From Candidatus Zixiibacteriota bacterium (GTDB lineage Bacteria > SM23-81): a stretch of 6,912 nucleotides of DNA. A program made the translations under genes and the position numbers. Where the stretch lies: the NCBI GenBank assembly GCA_030628225.1, contig DAOVRJ010000131.1, positions 1 through 6,912 on the forward strand, written 5' to 3'. Below the pieces are notes generated by a model, which was not told where the DNA came from, did no database searches, and saw nothing but the letters and a program-made list of their open reading frames with translations. Below, one piece after another: positions 1 through 4,603 of the stretch. How positions within the stretch are numbered: position 1 is the first letter of the stretch; every line of letters begins with the position of its first letter.

Positions 1-22
1 TCCCCCTCATAAAACATCATTT

Positions 23-59
23 CAAATTGCAAAGTGCAAATTTTAAATTGTAAATTTGC
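23..59. repeat. AT-rich short tandem and inverted repeat
   Basis: Two adjacent 14-nt units starting CAAATT (23-36 and 37-50) match at 11 of 14 positions, and a third, weaker one starts TAAATT at 51. The same stretch holds a perfect 8-bp inverted repeat, GCAAATTT (36-43) against AAATTTGC (52-59), around an 8-nt loop, so it could fold into an AT-rich hairpin. It lies in gene-free DNA. No T-run follows the arm, so it is not a convincing terminator. From memory, degenerate repeats of this kind occur in spacers of several environmental bacteria. Whether it recurs in this genome cannot be seen here. Confidence 0.5.
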
Positions 60-76
60 TTCCCCACACCAAAAGC

Positions 77-130
77 AGATCCTTCCCGCTTTGTGTCACT
101 TCCTTCCACTCAGTTCCTCCAGGATGACAG
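77..130 (-). repeat. candidate dispersed intergenic repeat
   Basis: Read on the minus strand, this stretch starts CTGTCATCCTGGAGGAACTG and ends GGGAAGGATCTG. From memory this resembles a family of short intergenic repeats in many environmental bacterial genomes, with a TGTCATCCTGA-like start, a variable GA-rich middle and a GAAGGATCT-like end. The ends carry a short complementary pair (ATCCT at 79-83, AGGAT at 121-125). There is no open reading frame. Seen: the sequence and the terminal complement. Recalled: the family resemblance. Unknown: its copy number in this genome. Confidence 0.35.
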
Positions 131-292
131 AAATGTTCGGTTTCACCGATTCCCGGTCCCCGAATCACCAATTTCTCAACCCTCAAATCCTCTTATCTCA
201 ACTAAAGCATTAGAGGAACATTATAAGCAATATACAGAATAGGATATATGGCCGCTTCACCAACTCAAACACATTCCGCCCTCAAATTATCA
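131..292. other. gene-free spacer, nothing identified
   Basis: I see no coding sequence, RNA gene or strong hairpin here. The composition is AT-rich and unlike the coding regions downstream. One tiny reading frame begins at ATG 248 and ends at 352, but it runs through the tRNA promoter and into tRNA-Arg, so it is not called. The window begins inside this spacer, and the upstream neighbour is out of view. Confidence 0.6.
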
Positions 293-321
293 TTGACAAA
301 TCCCCCTATAGGTATTAAATT
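293..321 (+). promoter_or_regulatory. predicted sigma70-type promoter for the tRNA genes
   Basis: A consensus -35 box TTGACA lies at 293-298. The -10 box is weaker: TAAATT (316-321, 17-nt spacer) or TTAAAT (315-320, 16-nt spacer), each 4 of 6 to consensus. Transcription would start near 328, about 15 nt before tRNA-Arg. The spacer between the boxes contains the 8-bp palindrome CCTATAGG (305-312), which might be chance or a binding site. Position just before the tRNA pair supports the call. Confidence 0.5.
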
Positions 322-342
322 AGAAATCAACAAGAAGGTTGC

Positions 343-417
343 GGGCTATTAGCTCAGCCTGGATAGAGCGTTGGTCTCCGGAACCAAAGGTCACAGGTTC
401 GAATCCTGTATAGCCCG
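343..417 (+). tRNA. tRNA-Arg (anticodon CCG)
   Basis: A full cloverleaf can be drawn. The acceptor is GGGCTAT (343-349) with ATAGCCC (410-416), the D-stem is GCTC/GAGC, and the anticodon stem is TTGGT/ACCAA around loop CTCCGGA. The T-arm is ACAGG-TTCGAAT-CCTGT, the variable loop has 5 nt, and the discriminator is G (417). The anticodon CCG reads the Arg codon CGG. The D-loop AGCCTGGATA has an A after the GG pair, in agreement with the A20 arginine identity element. The 3' end is followed by CCT rather than CCA, so CCA is probably added by nucleotidyltransferase. The two leader bases GC (341-342) can pair with 417-418, lengthening the precursor acceptor to 9 bp. Confidence 0.93.
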
Positions 418-446
418 CCTTTAGTTGGACATAAAGTCATAGAGGT

Positions 447-521
447 GCGGGCGTAATTCAGCGGTAGAATGCAAGCTTCCCAAGCTTGACGTTGAGGGTT
501 CGACTCCCTTCGCCCGCTCCA
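447..521 (+). tRNA. tRNA-Gly (anticodon CCC), CCA encoded
   Basis: The cloverleaf has acceptor GCGGGCG (447-453) with CGCCCGC (511-517), D-stem ATTC/GAAT, and anticodon stem CAAGC/GCTTG around loop TTCCCAA. The T-arm is GAGGG-TTCGACT-CCCTT, the discriminator is T518, and CCA is encoded at 519-521. The anticodon CCC reads GGG. The 3' half closely resembles E. coli tRNA-Gly(CCC) as I remember it. It lies 29 nt after tRNA-Arg with no promoter between, so the two are probably one transcript. An AT-rich T-run follows at 522-530, and proS begins 38 nt downstream, so some read-through into proS is possible. Confidence 0.95.
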
Positions 522-547
522 TTTTTATTTGTGTAGGGTTGGCTCAC

Positions 548-554
548 AGAGGAA
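548..554 (+). promoter_or_regulatory. ribosome binding site deciding the proS start
   Basis: The purine run AGAGGAA ends 5 nt before ATG 560. The in-frame TTG at 539 has a GTAGGG run directly abutting it, too close to serve. This favours ATG 560, which also gives the MRWSQTFIPT start usual for bacterial ProRS. Confidence 0.7.
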
Positions 555-559
555 CGAAG

Positions 560-2284
560 ATGCGCTGGTCACAGACATTTATCCCCACCCATAAGGAAGA
601 TCCCGCCGATGCCGAGATCATCAGCCACAAGCTGATGGTGCGCGCCGGCCTGATGCATAAGCTCAGCTCCGGTGTATACACCTATCTGCCTCTGGGCCTG
701 CGGACCATCAAGAAGGTAGAGCAGATCGTTCGCCAGGAGATGAACGCCGCCGGGGCAGTGGAGCTGCTCATGCCTATTATGCAACCCAGTGAACTGTGGA
801 GGGAGACCGGCCGCTGGGACGTGTACGGAAAAGAGCTGATGAAGGTCAAAGACCGTCAGAACAGGGACTTCGCCCTTGGCCCAACTCATGAAGAGGTAAT
901 AACCGACCTTATACGCGGACAGATCCGATCCTACAAGCGGCTTCCTTTGATCCTGTACCAGATACAGACCAAGTTCCGCGATGAGATCAGGCCCCGTTTC
1001 GGAGTGATGCGCGCCCGTGAGTTCGTCATGAAAGATGCTTATAGCTTCCACGAAAACGAGGCTTCTCTGGACGAGACATACCAGCGGATGTATCAGGCTT
1101 ACACTCGCATCTTCCAGCGCTGCGGCTTGTCCACAGCGCCGGTGATGGCCGACTCCGGGGCCATTGGGGGAGATGTCACCCACGAGTTCATGGTCCTGGC
1201 CGACACAGGAGAGGGCGAGATCCTCAGTTGTGAGTGCGGTTATGCAGCCACTGCCGAGGGGGCTCAATCGCAACTGGCGCCCTATAAAGTCGAGGAAAAA
1301 ATTAAATCCATGGAGAAGGTGGAAACCCCCGAGGCTCACACTGTGGAGCAGGTAACCCAGTTCCTTAACATCGACGCCAGGCGTCTGGTAAAGACCATCT
1401 TCTACCGCTGCGACGAGCAGATAATTGCCATACTAATCCGCGGCGACCGGGAAGTAAATGAGGCCAAGGTGCACCGCATCCTGGGCTGCAGCACATTAGA
1501 GATGGCCACCGCGGAGGAGATTCTGCAGGTCAGCGGAGCTCCGGTGGGATTTTCCGGACCTGTGGGTTTGAAAGGGATGCAGATGATCGCCGACCTTTCC
1601 CTGAAGGGGCTGGCAAACATAGTGGTGGGGGCCAACGAGGATCAGTGCCATATGATCAACGTCAATTTCCCACGTGATTTTACCGTCAAGCGCTTCGAAG
1701 ACCTGCATCTGGCCCAGGCAGGAGATCTGTGTCCATCCTGCGGAAAAATACTGACCTCTCGCCGGGGAATAGAGGTGGGGCAGATCTTCAAATTAGGCGC
1801 AAAATACAGCAAGTCCCTGAAGGCCAAATTTTTGGACCAGAATGGGAAGGAGAGCCCATTTATTATGGGCTGTTATGGCATAGGCATCACCCGGACGGTG
1901 GCCGCGGCCATTGAACAGTATCATGACCAGGACGGAATCATATGGCCTATGACCATCGCGCCATACCAGGTGCTGATCCTCCCGCTGAACGTGTCTGATG
2001 AGATGACCATGGCCGCAGCAGATGGATTCTATAAGCAGCTGGTCGATGCCGGGCTGGAAGTGTTGTTAGATGACCGAGACGAGAGGGCCGGATTTAAGTT
2101 CAAAGACGCAGATCTCATTGGCATTCCCCTGCGGCTTACGGTAGGAGAGAGATCACTTCGCCAGGGCAAGGTGGAGGTGAAGCTTCGTCGACAGAATCAG
2201 GTAATTAAGGTGGACCGAGATAAGGCGGTTTCAATGATCCGGGAGATGATTTCAGAAGAGCGTCTGGCCAGCGAGAAGTCCTGA
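560..2284 (+). CDS. proS: proline--tRNA ligase (bacterial-type ProRS)
   Basis: A cytoplasmic class II synthetase that charges tRNA-Pro with proline using ATP. The 574 residues match the family (E. coli about 572). Class II landmarks appear in order: the motif 1 region with P72, the proline-binding loop GPTHEE (107-112), motif 2 FRDEIRPR (139-146), and motif 3 GCYGIGITRT (437-446) with its Arg at 445. The C-terminal anticodon-binding domain runs from about 468 to the end. An insertion domain at about 225-408 is the YbaK-like editing module that hydrolyses Ala-tRNA-Pro. K278 in LVKTI corresponds by recall to the essential editing lysine, and RGDREVNEAK follows. Cysteine pairs flank this insert (C224/C226 and C391/C394), as in many homologues, and may bind metal. 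The start is ATG 560 (see its binding site), not TTG 539. The leader after the tRNAs is only 38 nt, so there is no T-box. Nothing appears truncated. Confidence 0.97.
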   Translation: MRWSQTFIPTHKEDPADAEIISHKLMVRAGLMHKLSSGVYTYLPLGLRTIKKVEQIVRQEMNAAGAVELLMPIMQPSELWRETGRWDVYGKELMKVKDRQNRDFALGPTHEEVITDLIRGQIRSYKRLPLILYQIQTKFRDEIRPRFGVMRAREFVMKDAYSFHENEASLDETYQRMYQAYTRIFQRCGLSTAPVMADSGAIGGDVTHEFMVLADTGEGEILSCECGYAATAEGAQSQLAPYKVEEKIKSMEKVETPEAHTVEQVTQFLNIDARRLVKTIFYRCDEQIIAILIRGDREVNEAKVHRILGCSTLEMATAEEILQVSGAPVGFSGPVGLKGMQMIADLSLKGLANIVVGANEDQCHMINVNFPRDFTVKRFEDLHLAQAGDLCPSCGKILTSRRGIEVGQIFKLGAKYSKSLKAKFLDQNGKESPFIMGCYGIGITRTVAAAIEQYHDQDGIIWPMTIAPYQVLILPLNVSDEMTMAAADGFYKQLVDAGLEVLLDDRDERAGFKFKDADLIGIPLRLTVGERSLRQGKVEVKLRRQNQVIKVDRDKAVSMIREMISEERLASEKS

Positions 2285-2303
2285 GGAATAATCAAGTTTT
2301 TTC

Positions 2304-2332
2304 TTGCATTTAATGCTTGAGTAGGGTATATT
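2304..2332 (+). promoter_or_regulatory. predicted promoter of the rimP-nusA-infB operon
   Basis: TTGCAT (2304-2309; the TTG half matches the -35 consensus) and TATATT (2327-2332; 5 of 6 to the -10 consensus) are separated by exactly 17 nt. Transcription would start near 2339. The -35 region overlaps a small palindrome, GCATT-T-AATGC (2306-2316), and a wider TCAAG...CTTGA pair (2292-2296 and 2316-2320), which could be chance or an operator. The site lies between the proS stop and the hairpin preceding rimP. Confidence 0.45.
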
Positions 2333-2343
2333 TACTACTTACG

Positions 2344-2366
2344 AGTGGGTTGATACCCACTTTTTT
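2344..2366 (+). terminator. rho-independent terminator or leader hairpin before rimP
   Basis: GTGGGT (2345-2350) pairs with ACCCAC (2355-2360) around a TGAT loop, and A2344-T2361 extends the stem. Six T residues follow (2361-2366). This is a classic intrinsic terminator shape, 60 nt after the proS stop, and could end proS transcripts. It also lies 41 nt before rimP. Known: in B. subtilis the rimP-nusA operon leader contains a NusA-dependent terminator through which NusA limits its own synthesis. The same role here is inference. If the promoter at 2304-2332 is real, the hairpin begins about 5 nt into that transcript, probably too early to terminate it. Confidence 0.75.
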
Positions 2367-2393
2367 ATGTATTAACACCTGAGTGTGAACTCT

Positions 2394-2398
2394 GGGAG
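2394..2398 (+). promoter_or_regulatory. ribosome binding site for the rimP GTG start
   Basis: GGGAG lies 8 nt before GTG 2407. The frame is closed just upstream by TGA at 2386-2388, and no other usable start lies between, so GTG 2407 is essentially forced. The ATG at 2399 is in another frame. Confidence 0.75.
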
Positions 2399-2406
2399 AT
2401 GGGCAA

Positions 2407-2868
2407 GTGGTTCTTTCTGAAATTGTTGAGCAAATCAGAGAGATCGTTAAGCCTGTCTTCGAGGGAACACCCATAGAATTGCTGGAAGTGTTCTTCCTGG
2501 TGGAGCGGGGTAGACGGATCCTGCGTTTGTTCATCGACAAACCAGGTGGGGTAGACCTGTCCGATTGTAGCGAGGTGAGCAGAGAGATTTCTGCTTTGTT
2601 GGAAGTGCACAATGTAGTTGCCCAGCGTTACACCCTTGAGGTTTCCTCGCCGGGATTGGACAGGCTTCTCAGTGAGCCGTCAGATTTTCTAAGAAACATG
2701 GGCCGCCTTCTTAAGGTGACCGTTCGCAAATCCTCCGGTGATACGCAGAAAATAGTAGGCAGGCTGGTTTCCTGTGGGAATGAGGAGATCACCCTGGAAG
2801 TGAACGGCAAAGAGATGCTCTTCGCTCTTGATCAGATCGTGAAGGCTAAGCTAAAACCGAGATTTTAG
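2407..2868 (+). CDS. rimP: ribosome maturation factor RimP
   Basis: A 153-residue cytoplasmic protein of the RimP/YhbC family, needed for late maturation of the 30S subunit, where the family acts on free 30S particles around the S12 region. The family hallmarks are visible: an N-terminal alpha/beta domain with LRLFIDKPGGVDLSDCSEVSREIS (about residues 38-61), then the signature YTLEVSSPGLDR (about 75-86) leading into the C-terminal SH3-like domain that ends ALDQIVKAKLKPRF. The length matches the family (about 150). The gene uses a GTG start with a good ribosome binding site. It opens the rimP-nusA-infB cluster, and its stop is 20 nt before nusA, so the two are probably co-transcribed. No anomalies seen. 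Confidence 0.95.
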   Translation: MVLSEIVEQIREIVKPVFEGTPIELLEVFFLVERGRRILRLFIDKPGGVDLSDCSEVSREISALLEVHNVVAQRYTLEVSSPGLDRLLSEPSDFLRNMGRLLKVTVRKSSGDTQKIVGRLVSCGNEEITLEVNGKEMLFALDQIVKAKLKPRF

Positions 2869-2875
2869 TCTTCAT

Positions 2876-2882
2876 GGGAGGT
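2876..2882 (+). promoter_or_regulatory. ribosome binding site deciding the nusA start
   Basis: GGGAGGT is a strong Shine-Dalgarno ending 6 nt before ATG 2889. The in-frame ATG at 2874 overlaps this site and has no good site of its own, so ATG 2889 is chosen. It gives the expected MDYEVLEALSQI start of NusA. Confidence 0.85.
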
Positions 2883-2888
2883 TTTAGT

Positions 2889-4556
2889 ATGGATTACGAA
2901 GTTCTAGAGGCTCTGAGTCAGATAACCCGAGAGAAAAATGTGGATATGGATCTGGTCTTGGAGACCGTGGAGGCAGGCTTGAAGTCTGCGGCCAAGAAGA
3001 AATTAGGTACATCGGATCACATCAAAGTGTCCATCGACCGAAACACCGGGGAAATCGCCATCTTGGCCACCAGAAAAGTGGTTAAGGAGGTGGAGGACAA
3101 GGTGCTGGAAATTTCCCGGGACGATGCCAGGCTCATAGAACCCAAGGCCAAAGTAGGTCAGGAGATTGAGGAAAAACTGGACTTTCATGATTTTGGGCGC
3201 AATGCCATCCAGGCCGCCAAGCAGATTTTGATCCAGCGCATCAGGGAGGCGGAGAGAGAGAAGATCTTCGTCGACTATCAGGATCGAGTTGGTGAGATCA
3301 TCACCGGCACCGTCCAGCAGGTGGACCGGGGCAATTTGATCATAAATCTTGGCCGACCCGAGGGGATAGTGCCTGTAAAGGAACAGATGCGCCGGGAGCG
3401 TTATCGTCAGGGAGACACAATACGCGCCTATTTGCTGGATGTGCAGAAGACCACCAAGGGACCGCAGATCGTTCTCTCTCGAACACACCCGGGGTTTTTA
3501 GAGAAGCTCTTCGAGATGGAGGTTCCGGAGATATACGAGAAGATCGTGGAAATAAAAGCCATTGCCCGGGAGGCCGGCGACCGATCCAAGGTAGCCGTGG
3601 TCTCAAATGATGCCCGCGTAGATCCTGTGGGGGCCTGCGTGGGCTTGAGAGGAATTCGCGTTCAGAACATCGTGCGCGAGCTGAGCAACGAGCGGATCGA
3701 TATTGTTCCCTGGAGTTCAGATCAGGGTGTCTTTGTCACCAAGGCCATCAGCCCGGCAAAGGTCTCCAAAATCGAGATGGACGAAAGAGAACGCAAAATG
3801 ACCTTAATTGTGGATAATGACCAGCTTTCTTTGGCCATAGGACGTGCTGGCCAGAATGTCAGGTTGGCGGCAAAGTTGACCGGCTGGAAGATCGACATCT
3901 TATCCCGGGAGGAATATACACGGCGTGTCGAGGAAATGGCCAAAATGCGTGTGGATATCTCCAAGCTGAAGGGTGTGGGAGCCAAGTTGGCCCAGGAGCT
4001 GAGGAAGATCGATGTGGAAAGCGTTCAGGATCTGGTAAAGTTGGATTTGGATAAACTCCTGCAGGTGCCTGGAGTTGGATCTGCCACTGCCCAGAAATTG
4101 CTCAAGGCTGCTAAGGAAAAGTTAGTAAAGGTTGCGGAAGAGCGTTTGAAAGACCGCCAGAAAATGGCAGAGGTGGAAGAAAAGGCCGCCGAAGAAAAGG
4201 CCGCCGAAGAAAAGGCCGCCGAAGAAAAGGCCGCCATACAAGTAGATATCTCCAAGCTTAGAGGAGTGAGCTCCAAAATGGCTCAGGAGCTGAGGAAGAT
4301 CGGCGTGGAAAGCGTTCAGGATCTGGCCGAGATTGAGCGGGAACTCTTATTGCAGGTGCCAGGGATTGGCACCGTCACCGCAGGTAAGCTTATGGAAACG
4401 GCCAAGGAGGGGCTTAAGCAGTTGGAGGAAGCGCGTTTGCAGGCCCTTCAGGCGGTTGAGATAGCTGAAATTGAGCAGAAAAAGCTAGCGCAAGAGGATG
4501 CGGTTGATCAGGGGACAGAGGAAGAGAAGAATCCAGCTCATAATTCACAAGAATAA
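2889..4556 (+). CDS. nusA: transcription termination/antitermination factor NusA with two HhH repeats
   Basis: NusA binds RNA polymerase and nascent RNA, enhances pausing and intrinsic termination, and takes part in antitermination. Visible domains in this 555-residue protein: RNA polymerase-binding N-terminal domain (1 to about 130), S1 (about 134-198, GEIITGTVQQVDRGNLIINLG onward), KH1 (about 200-275, RVDPVGACVGLRGIRVQNIV) and KH2 (about 280-340, DNDQLSLAIGRAGQNVRLAAKL). Beyond the core, where many bacterial NusA proteins end (B. subtilis about 371 residues), lie two helix-hairpin-helix modules, 355-420 and 452-517. They are joined by a helical linker with four EEKAA units (430-449), and an acidic tail follows. 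E. coli NusA (about 495) also has two C-terminal acidic repeats, but here the two copies are strikingly alike, about 41 of 66 residues identical by hand alignment. Autoregulation through the leader hairpin is plausible. Confidence 0.96.
   Translation: MDYEVLEALSQITREKNVDMDLVLETVEAGLKSAAKKKLGTSDHIKVSIDRNTGEIAILATRKVVKEVEDKVLEISRDDARLIEPKAKVGQEIEEKLDFHDFGRNAIQAAKQILIQRIREAEREKIFVDYQDRVGEIITGTVQQVDRGNLIINLGRPEGIVPVKEQMRRERYRQGDTIRAYLLDVQKTTKGPQIVLSRTHPGFLEKLFEMEVPEIYEKIVEIKAIAREAGDRSKVAVVSNDARVDPVGACVGLRGIRVQNIVRELSNERIDIVPWSSDQGVFVTKAISPAKVSKIEMDERERKMTLIVDNDQLSLAIGRAGQNVRLAAKLTGWKIDILSREEYTRRVEEMAKMRVDISKLKGVGAKLAQELRKIDVESVQDLVKLDLDKLLQVPGVGSATAQKLLKAAKEKLVKVAEERLKDRQKMAEVEEKAAEEKAAEEKAAEEKAAIQVDISKLRGVSSKMAQELRKIGVESVQDLAEIERELLLQVPGIGTVTAGKLMETAKEGLKQLEEARLQALQAVEIAEIEQKKLAQEDAVDQGTEEEKNPAHNSQE
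3951..4148 (+). repeat. nusA HhH repeat, copy 1
   Basis: Codons 355-420 of nusA, beginning VDISKLKGVGAKLAQELRKI and containing the hairpin motif LLQVPGVG. It aligns without gaps to 4242-4439. The segment 3993-4035 differs from 4284-4326 at only 2 of 43 bases, far closer than the rest of the repeat. Confidence 0.9.
4176..4235 (+). repeat. four perfect 15-bp tandem repeats in nusA
   Basis: The unit GAAGAAAAGGCCGCC occurs four times without a mismatch (4176, 4191, 4206, 4221), in frame, each encoding EEKAA (residues 430-449). Since the unit is 15 bp, gain or loss of copies keeps the frame. Identity at synonymous positions points to recent slippage expansion. The peptide has E-to-K spacings that favour a stable single alpha helix. 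Confidence 0.98.
4242..4439 (+). repeat. nusA HhH repeat, copy 2
   Basis: Codons 452-517 of nusA, beginning VDISKLRGVSSKMAQELRKI, with hairpin motif LLQVPGIG. It lies 291 bp (97 codons) after copy 1, with the 15-bp tandem repeats between. About 41 of 66 residues are identical to copy 1, and identity is clustered at both the module start and the AQELRKI...VESVQDL segment. Confidence 0.9.
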
Positions 4557-4567
4557 TTCTCAAGAAA
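4542..4567 (+). repeat. 13-bp tandem duplication across the nusA stop codon
   Basis: AATTCACAAGAAT (4542-4554) is followed directly by AATTCTCAAGAAA (4555-4567), matching at 11 of 13 positions. The nusA TAA (4554-4556) spans the junction, so the duplication may have created the present stop codon. Confidence 0.55.
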
Positions 4568-4589
4568 ACAGATGGAACCCTCACGGATC

Positions 4590-4596
4590 GGGGGGT
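4590..4596 (+). promoter_or_regulatory. ribosome binding site deciding the infB start
   Basis: GGGGGGT resembles GGAGGT and ends 7 nt before GTG 4604, a normal spacing. The in-frame TTG at 4598 lies only 1 nt after it. GTG 4604 is therefore preferred and gives an [13 protein letters not shown] start, typical of the IF2 N-terminal domain. Confidence 0.7.
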
Positions 4597-4603
4597 ATTG
4601 AAA

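Noticed and set aside
248-352. 34-codon frame starting at ATG 248
   Set aside because: It covers the tRNA promoter and the first bases of tRNA-Arg, its AGGA site is too close to the ATG, and the peptide has no recognisable features.
472-488. Perfect inverted repeat CAAGCTT-CCC-AAGCTTG
   Set aside because: It is the anticodon arm of tRNA-Gly(CCC). The loop TTCCCAA is the same as I recall in E. coli, so it is not a separate element.
522-559. T-box or other tRNA-sensing leader before proS
   Set aside because: Only 38 nt separate tRNA-Gly from the proS start, far too short for a T-box, and no conserved T-box bases are present.
539-559. TTG 539 as proS start, adding 7 residues
   Set aside because: It has no properly spaced ribosome binding site, and ATG 560 gives the standard family N-terminus with a good site.
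569-1339. 256-codon reading frame on the minus strand inside proS
   Set aside because: It lies wholly antisense to proS, which has all family motifs. The peptide resembles no protein I know and has no ribosome binding site of note. It is a shadow of codon bias.
3003-3488. 161-codon minus-strand frame inside nusA
   Set aside because: Antisense to the S1/N-terminal part of NusA, with no recognisable domain.
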